A stretch of 64,000 nt of DNA, taken from Phymatolithon calcareum. Its lineage: Eukaryota; Rhodophyta; Florideophyceae; Hapalidiales. Position numbers and translations under genes: made by a program. Positions 55,635-64,000 of this stretch are shown here, in pieces. The notes beneath the pieces were generated by a model. That model made no database searches, was not told the origin of the DNA, and was given only the letters and a program-made list of their open reading frames with translations. Every line of letters starts with the position of its first letter. The stretch's first letter is position 1. The stretch is from assembly GCA_977006965.1 (NCBI GenBank), contig OZ345359.1, positions 434,001 to 498,000 of the forward strand. Direction: 5' to 3'.

Positions 55635-57413
55635 ATGAGCATCGCTGAACCAATGGACACACTCCCCGCAGCCGTGCCGACGGCTCAACAAACCCTCCTC
55701 CTTCAGCAGCGTTGCCCTAACTTGGTCGACGAGGAACTTTTTGAAGACAGCGTTATTTGCCCATATCTTGTTGGCCGCGTAGTGTTTGAGCCATTCATTA
55801 GCTTTGACGATCAGGTGCGGCAAGTTGAGCGCATCTCAAAGCAAGCGCTGAGCAAGGACAAATCGGCGCTCGAGAGTGTGCAGCGCGCGCTGGGGCGTGC
55901 GTGGACAGCTGTCGAGAAAAAAACTCTGGGTTGTCCATTCGACGTTGGTCGCCTGTTCTCCTCCGATTTTGAAGTTGTACGCGTCATCATGCCCGTCATC
56001 TGCGAAGACAGTCCACCTCTCGCCTGTGACGATCGTATCATTCTGCCTCCGCATGGAGTACGTAAGCCGCAAGTGCTACCTGGGAACAACTGTGTGATGG
56101 TTGATGCGAAGGATCGGAGCGCACGCACTCCGTGTTTAGGGGTCACGAGTGCGAGCCCGATTCACTGTCTGTATGACGGCAAGAAAAGTATGGGGCCGCT
56201 GCAACCGCGCCAGGCGACGGAAGTGAGCAAACAGTGGAACTCCGTCCTGGCAAAGGAGAACGACCCAATGGACATTTGTACCTCCCAGCATCAATTGTGG
56301 ATGCTTGATGCTGTGACGCAGGCCTTGTACTCGCATAGTGGGTGTGCGGTCGTGTGGAACTATCGGAGCGTGGTAGCAGTGCGGATTGCAAGTTTGGAGA
56401 CGGGAGCAAGTGATGGGCACGAGCTTGTTCGAGTTCAAGTTTCGGATATCTACACTGCCGTACACGGTGCCTCTCCGATGTTTGGTCTGCTTGGCGCTGT
56501 GCAGATAGGTTTGAAATCGGCTTTGGGCATCGGCGGGAGAGAGGCACGGCGAATCTCTGAGGAAATTCTGCATAAATCTACACAGTGTCTCGTGCTGACA
56601 CGGGTAGAGATTTTTGCAAAAGGACGGTCGAAATGGCTTTCGGAGTCACGAAATGCAATTTTCGAACAGGAGACGATTCCCAATGAAGAGTTTTGCTGGA
56701 TATCAGAAAGGGCCGCCGCCTTGATCGAGAGTGAGGTTGGGAAATGCAAAGACGATGCTTCGCGTGCATGTGCTTTTTTTGATCATGTTCTTTCGAAGTA
56801 CTCTCGCGTGCTGTATGCATCTGGTTCTATGTCTGTGCTGCTGTACGGAACCGTGGGAAACATGGCGGTGGTTACAAAGTATGCAAACACCAACTTATCA
56901 TTGGGATCCGAGATGATACAGAACGAAGTGGTGATTTATGACTTGATAAGGAAAGAGCATCCGGAGCTATTAGGAAGTTGTGTGCCCAATCTATTGGGAA
57001 TACGCATGCAGCCGTGCTGTGATCCCGTCCTGGTACTCGAGTATGTGGGGCGACCTGTGACTCTAATGAAGAGTGGAGTTGTGAAAGTTGGTAGCGAGCC
57101 CGTTGGCGAGGTGGACAGGATGGAAATAATAGCTGCCGGAAATCACGGACTGGATGCGATCGAGAAGGCGGGACTATTACACGATGACGAGAGTTTGGGA
57201 AACATGCGAGCGGAGAGGACGATGCAGTGTGGATCAGAAAAAAACGCAAGCTCGACAGAAAACCAATTCACATGGCGCGTATGGTGGATCGATTTCGGCA
57301 GTGCAAGGAAGCGAGAGGGGAATCAAGAGCGCAGTGATGACTGGTATGAAGAAACAGGGTTCTGCAGCGCCAGCCCAAGAACTCACTTTAGTGATGGAAT
57401 GGGCGAGCATTGA
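55635..57413 (+). CDS. protein-kinase-like protein, copy 2
   Basis: 592 codons without a break, ATG 55635 to TGA 57413. The first about 270 residues are identical to copy 1, while the last about 325 differ at some 31 positions (my count). The kinase signature is kept: VVTKYAN, QNEVVIYDL, HDDESLGN for the catalytic loop (HSDETLGN in copy 1) and WWIDFGSA. All changes avoid the core residues. The extreme C-terminus (EETGFCSASPRTHFSDGMGEH) is the most variable part. It lies about 100 bases after a complete pogo element. Function is unknown; the retained frame argues for selection or a recent origin. Confidence 0.7.
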   Translation: MSIAEPMDTLPAAVPTAQQTLLLQQRCPNLVDEELFEDSVICPYLVGRVVFEPFISFDDQVRQVERISKQALSKDKSALESVQRALGRAWTAVEKKTLGCPFDVGRLFSSDFEVVRVIMPVICEDSPPLACDDRIILPPHGVRKPQVLPGNNCVMVDAKDRSARTPCLGVTSASPIHCLYDGKKSMGPLQPRQATEVSKQWNSVLAKENDPMDICTSQHQLWMLDAVTQALYSHSGCAVVWNYRSVVAVRIASLETGASDGHELVRVQVSDIYTAVHGASPMFGLLGAVQIGLKSALGIGGREARRISEEILHKSTQCLVLTRVEIFAKGRSKWLSESRNAIFEQETIPNEEFCWISERAAALIESEVGKCKDDASRACAFFDHVLSKYSRVLYASGSMSVLLYGTVGNMAVVTKYANTNLSLGSEMIQNEVVIYDLIRKEHPELLGSCVPNLLGIRMQPCCDPVLVLEYVGRPVTLMKSGVVKVGSEPVGEVDRMEIIAAGNHGLDAIEKAGLLHDDESLGNMRAERTMQCGSEKNASSTENQFTWRVWWIDFGSARKREGNQERSDDWYEETGFCSASPRTHFSDGMGEH

Positions 57414-57442
57414 TGCAACTTGCCAAAACGAAATAGTATTAA

Positions 57443-57799
57443 CAGGGGAATGTTATGGGGGGGAGTAACACGGTTTTTTTTTGTTTCAAAACTTGTCTGC
57501 AAAAGCATGACATTGATGTGCCGGCAAAAATTATGAGTTCAGGCTGTATCAATAATAACTCTTGTTTACAGAATATTTCTATTGTTTTTCACCACAAAAT
57601 CGAATACTGCAACGAGAGCGACCGCTACATTGGCAACTCCCAATGTTCCGGGAAGGAGGGCCATATTTTCAGCTTTCATTCTACTTTTTATGAAGCAATT
57701 AATCTCTGCAAAATTATATCAAACACACACTATAGACGCAAATCCAAAAAATCGGTATGATAAGGGGTTCGTGTTACTCCCCCCCATAACACTCCCCTG
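57443..57799. mobile_element. 357-bp MITE-like insertion with 30-bp inverted ends
   Basis: The ends are 30-bp inverted repeats with one mismatch: CAGGGGAATGTTATGGGGGG at 57443 and its partner ending CATAACACTCCCCTG at 57799. GTATTAA flanks both sides (57436-57442, 57800-57806). Copy 1 of the block has a single GTATTAA at 3623-3629 and no insertion. The interior holds no transposase; a 101-codon frame (57455-57760) starts inside the inverted repeat and is taken as chance. CAGGGG ends occur in several superfamilies (hAT duplicates 8 bp), so the 7-bp duplication leaves the family open. Confidence 0.9.
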
Positions 57800-57913
57800 G
57801 TATTAATGAACCTGCAGAAGAGTGCGAAAACACCGTATTAAGAGTTTGTCATTTAGATTGTCTGTTCTTATTACGTAAAACTGTTCCAGCGAGCGAAGAA
57901 AATTTCGACTTAC

Positions 57914-58031
57914 CCTTTTCTCGTGCTTGTTCAGCTCCGCTTGATTCAGGTAATGGGCGCCGCACTTGGCGCAACCGAATACACGGTTCGAAGGGCGAGG
58001 AGACTCATGGCAAATTTTGACGTGCGTATTT
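57914..58031 (-). pseudogene. Yippee-like exon, copy 2
   Basis: Same exon as 3738-3855, reading RVFGCAKCGAHYLNQAEL, with the GGTAAGT donor and the CTGTTTAG acceptor both kept. No partner exon is visible. The retention of splice signals may just reflect recent duplication. Confidence 0.4.
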
Positions 58032-58473
58032 CTAAACAGGCCACACAATAGAGTTTCAAGTCAGTAGTCTGTTAATAATTTGCAAACAGTGCGCAGAGTC
58101 GTGGACAATAATCTAACCTGGAGGATTTATTTTCAAAGTTATCACCGCAAGCAACAACTGAGCACGAGAACTTTGCGGAAGAAGAGCTCATTGTTGACAA
58201 GTTACAGCAAGCTTCGGCTTGAGGTGGCTGTCCGCTTCAACGGTGACTTTTTGGTTGTTCACAACTCAAGTTGACCGGTTTATTCTCTTGCTGTCACCCA
58301 CGGACGGTAGTCATCTCGTTTGGGTGCAGGCGAATCTCAAACAATGCTATCATAAGAGCTAATTTCTACGCTCCAAAATCCTTCGTAGGGACAATTGGGG
58401 CCGGACCCACATCCTTCCCTTTCAGGGGGGCCAATCCCTTCGGCCTAGTTGTCTACATCATAACACAGTCCAC

Positions 58474-59795
58474 ATGGCATCTAGCAATAGGCCGCTGACG
58501 TACGGTAAACATTTTGTTGAACATGATAAACAGCGCGCTGATGCCGTTGCCTTGTCGATGCACTATAGCCAACCTCTGCGCCGGTGGATTAGATGTGCTC
58601 CTTTTCCGCGGAGTCCTCCTTGGAAAGTTCACTTTAAATTGTCAATGCGTAAGCCATTCCATTCACGAATTGGCGGACCCACTAATCTAGTTGTTTGACC
58701 ATCCGTTTTGGGCATATGCGGCTGGTTGTGAAGTTGTCATCGCGCGGGGACCGATCTCGGAGTTCCAAGACGGCTGCGCTACGTTACGCGCAATCGACTG
58801 ACGCCCTCGGCGCTGGCATTCCGCAGTACCGATGGTGCAATTGCTGCTGCGTATGGGTCTCATGTCGACGTGTTCCGAGGGTGGTACATCGTGTCGCGTG
58901 AATCCGGCACCCTCTATGATTCAAACCTTTTGGAGCACGAAATTCACGACTTTGTGACGACCTCACGTTCTTGGAGCGACGATGGGCTCAGACTGGCAGC
59001 TGTTGGCAAAGGCCGTACCGTATGGGGTGTCGCACATTTGGATCGCAGTATCTCAATGGACCATGGGCTCAAAGTGAAATACTTTATAGCCTTTTCGCTT
59101 TCTCCGGAAGACTCTCCCATTCCGTCTTCTTTCGCCATGGGCGCTATATCTCCCAATGGGTCTCATTTATCTGCGTCCGCCTTGTACGCAATAGTCGGAT
59201 GTGTCTGAACCGTATCTTCTGTTCCCCACGCAACCAACTCTTCGCTCATGCATACTGAAATTGTTCACGGTGACTCCGGCGTAGCATCCATGGACTGGAA
59301 GCCACGCCGCGGCGGAAATCCACCACTGATGGCTGTCGACGGTGGCGCTAAAGTTCGACTGTGGGTCAAGGCTGCACTAAGCAAGGTTGGTACAGTGGAA
59401 ACCAAGTCTGTACACTTTCCTCTGGTGTAGCCTGATGGATGAAGGAAATTGCCCAAAGTCCGCATGCAGAGCGCACCGAACGCACAGGGGCCGCCTTTCT
59501 TCGCTGGGGTGGCGATGGTGTTGCGCTGAAGACGAGGTGCGGCATCCACTGAGTTCATCGCGAGCAACGCTGCTTGTGCCATCGTTAGATCGTTCGAGTT
59601 GCTGCCGGAAACGCACAAGCGTGGCGCGTTCGCGGGCTGGATGATCGCCTTCGTACTGAGTATGGTCGATTGGAACCCTGATCGGGAGATGCATGGCACG
59701 GGATTGAAAGCCATTTTGAAGTCAGGTGAACCAAGAAAGCAACGGGCGACGGTCACTGAAGGATGCGCTAGTCCTTGCGACTCGCACAGTCACCC
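58474..59795 (+). pseudogene. RAV1/DMX-like WD40 protein, broken copy 2, truncated
   Basis: It starts at ATG 58474 like copy 1 and keeps the segments that copy 1 lost, so RESGTLYDSNLLEHEIHDF and LDRSISMDHGLKVKYF are continuous here. Its own lesions are a TGA at 59206-59208 in place of a Trp codon (IVGCV-stop), a shift near 59420 and a one-base loss near 59520. WD40-type text includes DGAIAAAYGSHVDVF, GDSGVASMDWKP and GGAKVRLWVK. It ends abruptly at the 39-bp repeat (59796), about where copy 1 reaches 5565. The two copies have been broken independently. Confidence 0.5.
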
Positions 59796-59834
59796 AGTGA
59801 GAGCGCTTCAAAGATGGGGATGTAGGCCCTTAAA
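59796..59834 (+). repeat. 39-bp direct repeat, right copy
   Basis: Identical to 52979-53017. It marks the right end of the duplicated block. Confidence 0.9.
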
Positions 59835-60070
59835 CGCGCAGATTAAGACCATGGTCTTAATCTTCTCGTTTTGGGAAGTGCACTTCCCGATCCGCTCTTC
59901 GCATTTTGAAAACTGTTATAGAGAGGAAAGAATGTAGGCTGTACAAAAATCAAAAAAATCAAAGAACAGGGATGAAATAAGGAGTTTAGATCACTTTTCG
60001 TAATTCGAAAGAATCAACTAGAAAGATGAACAATTATCTCGAAAATGACTACATGAATTTCTTATTGCCT
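59828..60070 (+). repeat. repeat X, copy 2, with two perfect palindromes
   Basis: It matches 42925-43110 plus 45747-45790 and shows the empty site of pogo element 2 at about 60032. It holds a 24-bp perfect palindrome centred on CCATGG (59840-59863) and a 16-bp one, GGGAAGTGCACTTCCC (59873-59888), both absent from copy 1. Confidence 0.65.
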
Positions 60071-62063
60071 AGTGTCTATGTGCCGGGAATTTTTCCTCAA
60101 TTGAGAACATATTTTTCCTCAATTGAGGACGGAAAAACATTTAATTTTTGGAAACGAAAGCTACTCACTGTGAGGCCCGTCAAAAGCGTCAAGCTCATGA
60201 ATGTCTTCAACGTGATTCGTGAAACAGTTCCTACCGGTAGAAGCGCTACAAATATATAGTGTGGCACTTTCACGCGTATTAGAGTATGAGCACAAGAGGG
60301 TTGTCGTCTTGAATTTGCGAACGCTGCAGTTGTTTTGAACAGCACAAGTAGTCACCACGACATCCCCAGTCCTCCTTTTCTTTTTCTTGGGAGTTAAGTA
60401 GGTTCTAATACTGCTCCCGATTGCAAATATACGTTCTTTAGCGACTAAACGTGGACGATTAATGTGCATGGCACATGTGTTATCGACGAGATGCTCGAAC
60501 AGACTTGACAATACCTTCGCTGCGTCATGTGCTGCTGACCCTCTGCACGGGCACCTGAGAATAAAAGTCATCTAACAATCACGCAAATTGCCAGAAGAGT
60601 TTGATGACTCCTATGAACAATAGTCGCACTTGTTGAAGATGCAGGACTATCGCACTTCTGCCACTCGCCGAGTGCTGTATCTCTTAACCGTTTTCCGGTT
60701 AGTGACCTCCGTTCCCATACCAACGGGATATGGACTCACGGAAGTATCTCAGGTCCGACGGAGGCACAGTGCGCTTTCTGGGGTCAGATATGGCATCGAC
60801 AGAATCTTGACCGAGCGACCAGCGGTGCTGCGCAGACTACATGTTCTACTTGGTTGCGCAGTGAATGATATTCACTGGAAGTGTTTGGCGAGCGGCATAC
60901 CAGTCTTTGAAGAAGAAGGAGAGTTGAGATACTTAATTGGCCTTGTTGCCCTCTAAAAATTGCTCTCGGCGCTGAGCTCAGCTCTTGTCATGAGGGTAAT
61001 TATTCCGAATAAACTCAATCAGCTCTGTCAATGTAGTCTCTTGTTGTCCAATTATTCTCAGCTTAGCGAACGCCAGAGCAGAAAAAATTTCCCATGTGAA
61101 CTTGGAGAAACATCTTCATGACGCAATCTTACTTCGTATTAATACCAATACCATCATTTTCTGATAAGATGTCTCTGGTAAGAGTGCAAAGTCTCCAGAA
61201 CTGAGAGGAAACTTAGACCCTATTCGGTCTTGAAGCTTGGCGCTCGGACCATGGTTCCCCAAAAGCGACAATATTCGGCTCGCGGTCAGGCACGACGACA
61301 TCAAGCTCGTTTTGTGTTGTTTGGTCCCAAGAGCCCTTCAAGACGTAAGAGAGAGAGCCCGGAAGAGGGCGTTTAGAGATGGTGAAGGTTTTATCGATGC
61401 TTTTGTGTCTATTTGATGAGCTTCTGATTGTGACTGTGGACGATAAACTGGCGTTTCGCGATGAAGATGGGCGAGGATGAGTACTGTAAGCAGTCCTGGG
61501 TGGTACTGCGCTTTGCCGGTGTTGGCTCGGTTCAAGGCTGGTGAGCTTCTGCAATGCCATCTTCAGTGTCCACTATCTTGACGTTGAACAGGTTGACTGT
61601 CTTAAAGTTAGTCTTCTTTGGCGAACGCCAAACTATGACACATTTTACGCAAAGTGATTTGCTCGCGCGACCATTCAGTTTTCCTCCAGTACTTCCTGAA
61701 CGATACCACACACCCTTTTTTTCTTGGAAAAGGCTCCATATTGTCTGGAGCATTCTACGAGACTTGTCACCGATGCTTCCTTTGTGTGTATGGATGTACC
61801 GACCACGCGGGGCCGGACTTTTTCTCGTGGCATGGCAGGTCTGGTACTTCTGGGTGACCACTATATTTTCGTTGTTAGCGCCAAACGAAGAGATTTTACG
61901 GTTGTAGTTGCGGTACTCCTCACCCACTACACAAGTTCGGCTTTTCAGTAATCGCGCAGATGATCCGTTCTGCGTTCGATTTACTAACTTTTCCGAGCTT
62001 TTGAATCCGTCCTCATTTGAGGACTGGGTCCTCAATTGAGGACGTTAGGCACATAGACACTAG
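60069..62063 (-). mobile_element. piggyBac-like element I, internally deleted (2.0 kb)
   Basis: The ends are 16-bp inverted repeats, CTAGTGTCTATGTGCC at 60069-60084 and its complement at 62048-62063. If CTAG is the target copy, the repeat proper is TGTCTATGTGCC. Subterminal palindromes CCTCAATTGAGG occur at both ends (60095, 60117, 62011, 62030). The transposase lies on the minus strand and lacks its centre. Confidence 0.75.
60161..61570 (-). pseudogene. piggyBac-like transposase I, central catalytic part deleted
   Basis: The minus strand gives the N-terminal part (TQNELDVVVPDREPNIVAFG), scattered stops, the first catalytic region ESISRWYGNG near 60730, and then jumps to FIGVIK-like text and the C-terminal domain (60571-60161) with ENCFTNHVEDIHELDAFDGP-type sequence. 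The stretch holding the second and third catalytic aspartates, present in element II, is missing. Several cysteines of the C-terminal zinc-binding region are replaced (VRKFK against VCEVK). A separate N-terminal frame (61532-62035, minus) matches nothing known. Confidence 0.7.
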
Positions 62064-64000
62064 TGTCTATTTGACGGAAATTTTCCCTCAATTGAGGGGC
62101 ACTTTCCCTCAATTGAGGGAATGAGATTTATATAATTTTTGCATACACATCTACTCACTATCGGTCGCATCGAATGCGTCCAGCTCATGGATATCTTCAA
62201 TATGCTTAGCGAAACAGTTCCAACCAGTAGAAGTACCGCAAACATATAGTGCTGCACCGTCGAGCCTATTACATGATGAGCACACAAGAGTTGTTTTCTT
62301 GACTTCGCACACTCTGCAGTTGTTTTGCACAGCAAAAGTAGTCATCATGCCATTCGCGGTTTTCCTTTTCTTTGTCGTCGGCGTTAAGTGGGTTCCAACA
62401 CCACTCCCAGAGGCTAGTGAACGTTCAGGAGTAACTGAACGTCGACGCGTATTGCGCGTATCGAAGGAGTTATCGATAAGTTGCTGAGCCAGTACTTCAT
62501 AATATGTTCGCTGCGTTATGTGGTCCTGCGACTCTGGATGAGCACCAGAGAACAGAAGCCAGCTATCAACCACGCAGATTGACAGAAGTGATGTGCTCAC
62601 TCGAAACGATCAGTCGCGGGTGCGTACTTTCTTCTCCATGTCCAAACCATCTTGTCGACATCGATTGTGCCTGTCGATTTGCGCGCACGCAGAGTAATAT
62701 GTCTCGCATACTTCAGGCTGTGGCACGGAGAGTTCCACACGAGAAGGTCCATTGTCAAGCTGACGCCAGCGAACACGATTGTACGGCTTACCTTCCATGG
62801 TCGTAGAGGTTGTCGAAACAAAATATCGCCGTTCTCTGTCAACCCACATAGCCGCCATCATGGAAGGCCCACCATTCAAAGATTTTCGAACCATAGAGAC
62901 ACATTCACCCCTTTCCGAAGGCTCCATTCTTGACAGATAATCCATGGGATACTTTTTCGTCGCCGTTTTGATGACTCCAATGAACTTTAGACCCAAACGG
63001 AGAAGCATCTCGGAAGATCCAACGCTCGCAAAGTATGAATCCGCACATACAATGCGCCTTGTCCCGGAGTATGCGGCCAAAAGACGGCGCAGAACTGATG
63101 TACCATGTGCCGTTTCGCTTTCGAAATCTTTTAGCTTCTCGTCTTCTTTAGTTGTCACCAGCTCGAGATGTAGCATAATACCACTTCTTCCACAAGCCCA
63201 GTTCTGTATCTCGCAGCCGTTTTCCAGCTTTCGGTCAATGGCGATGTACTGAGGTAGGCCAATTTCGATCCAATGACGTCCATTACCGTACCATCGAGAT
63301 ATAGACTCATTGACGCAAATAAGATCAGACGGAGACACAGCGCGCTTTCTGTGGTCATTAATAGCATCGACAAAATCTTGAACGAGCGTCCAGCGGTACT
63401 GCGCAGACGACATAGCACCCTTTTCACTTGGTTGCATGCTGAACGTAATGCATCGCGTGTATTCAGCGAACTTGTCTCTGGTCATCCCAGTGCTTGAAAA
63501 CGAAGGAGCGGGGATTTACTTGTTCGGCCTTGTAGTCTTCCATAAATCGCTCTTAGCCCCGACCTCAAACCTTGTTATGAGCATGAGCACGCCGAAAAAC
63601 TTAACAAGCTCTGATACTGTAGTCTCTTTTCGTCCAATCCTTCTCAGCTTAGCGGACGTCCAAGAAGCAATTTTTTGCAGGTGTACTTGAGGAAACATGG
63701 ACAAGAAGCAATCGTACGGAGTATGGAGCCCAATGCCAGCATTTTCGGATAACTAGTCTCCGTTGACAGTGCGAACTCTCCAGAACTGACGGGGAAACCT
63801 TCCCCCAATCGGGCATAGCACCTTCCTCTCATACCATGCCACGCCATGAGCAACAGTATTCGGCTCGCGGTCGGGTGTGAGGACATCAAGCTCCTCTTGT
63901 GACGCTTGGTCCCAAGAGCCTTGCAACGCGTAGGCGAGAGGGCCAGTGCGAGGTCGTTCAACGCTTCTGAGAGTTTCTTCTGAGCTTTTGAGGCCTTTTG
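62060..64000 (-). mobile_element. piggyBac-like element II, runs off the window
   Basis: Its left end CTAGTGTCTATTTGACGG starts in the same CTAG that ends element I. Subterminal palindromes CCCTCAATTGAGGG are at 62085-62098 and 62106-62119. The transposase is on the minus strand, in the same orientation as element I. The right end is beyond the window. Confidence 0.75.
62151..63960 (-). pseudogene. piggyBac-like transposase II, two stops
   Basis: One minus-strand frame runs through most of the gene: TTVSELVKFFGVLMLITRFE, then MTRDKFAEYTRCITFSM, the first catalytic Asp in SPSDLICVNESISRWYG, the second in IVCADSYFASVGSSE, the third in CAQIDRHNRCRQDGLDMEKK, and a C-terminal Cys-rich domain (NCRVCEVKKTTLVCSSCN, then C and H residues to NCFAKHIEDIHE). 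Stops are TAA at 63516-63518 and TGA at 62610-62612, the latter at a usual Trp position after VRTRD. Further N-terminal text near 63900 (ELDVLTPDREPN) is shared with element I and lies in another frame. PiggyBac enzymes excise and insert DNA seamlessly, normally at TTAA. Confidence 0.85.

Noticed and set aside
57455-57760. 101-codon frame inside the MITE
   Set aside because: It starts inside the inverted repeat and shows no domain; MITEs are non-coding.
57436-57806. TTAA target (piggyBac) for the 357-bp MITE
   Set aside because: TTAA adjoins the left end only; on the right the sequence directly after the element is GTATTAA, so the duplication is the 7-bp GTATTAA.
1-64000. CRISPR arrays, bacterial operons, rRNA genes
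   Set aside because: No spacer-repeat arrays, Shine-Dalgarno-led gene strings or rRNA-like segments were seen; no tRNA cloverleaf was recognised by eye either.

Overview
This is a transposon-dense stretch of a eukaryotic nuclear genome, not a bacterial or viral operon. The evidence is LTR retrotransposons with chromodomains, pogo, PIF/Harbinger and piggyBac-type DNA transposons, a GTAAGT splice donor in a Yippee-like exon, RAV1/DMX-like WD40 remnants, and no prokaryotic gene order. Red alga, oomycete or another protist is possible, but the lineage cannot be fixed from the sequence alone.

Layout. 1-5565: a pogo-family transposon (cut by the window edge), an intact gene for a protein-kinase-like protein, a Yippee-like exon on the minus strand, and a broken RAV1-like WD40 gene. 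The same block returns at 53184-59796, where the pogo element is complete and a 357-bp inverted-repeat element has inserted. 6680-8048: a short inverted-repeat element. 8801-23234: a Ty1/copia element on the minus strand, split in gag by a 10.1-kb Ty3/gypsy chromovirus (12398-22545) with 496-bp LTRs and a perfect 5-bp target duplication. This chromovirus carries a long antisense ORF between integrase and 3' LTR. 25034-26232: fragments resembling the cysteine-rich part of KDZ transposases. 28948-29409: a solo LTR of the same chromovirus. 30379-33256: a second copia, cut inside its reverse transcriptase by an LTR-like sequence, which is itself split by a second, decayed chromovirus (33384-39661). 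43111-45746: a second pogo-like element. 46157-48712: inverted repeats, a long-armed MITE and a pyrimidine-rich tract. 48933-52616: a PIF/Harbinger element with transposase and Myb-like genes, interrupted by a 1738-bp solo LTR. 60069-64000: two piggyBac-like elements in tandem, the first internally deleted.

How it fits together. Almost all coding sequence is mobile-element protein, most of it broken by frameshifts or stops. The best candidate host gene is the kinase-like gene, intact in both copies of the duplicated block. Insertions can be ordered because several sites exist both empty and filled, or because removing an insertion restores a reading frame.

The most unusual items are: the antisense ORF of the chromovirus (647 codons, one stop, its own TATA-like element, a possible relict in the second chromovirus); the duplicated polypurine tract that brackets it; the mosaic divergence of the two kinase genes; the perfect 39-bp direct repeats flanking the duplicated block; and the tandem piggyBac-like pair joined at a single CTAG.
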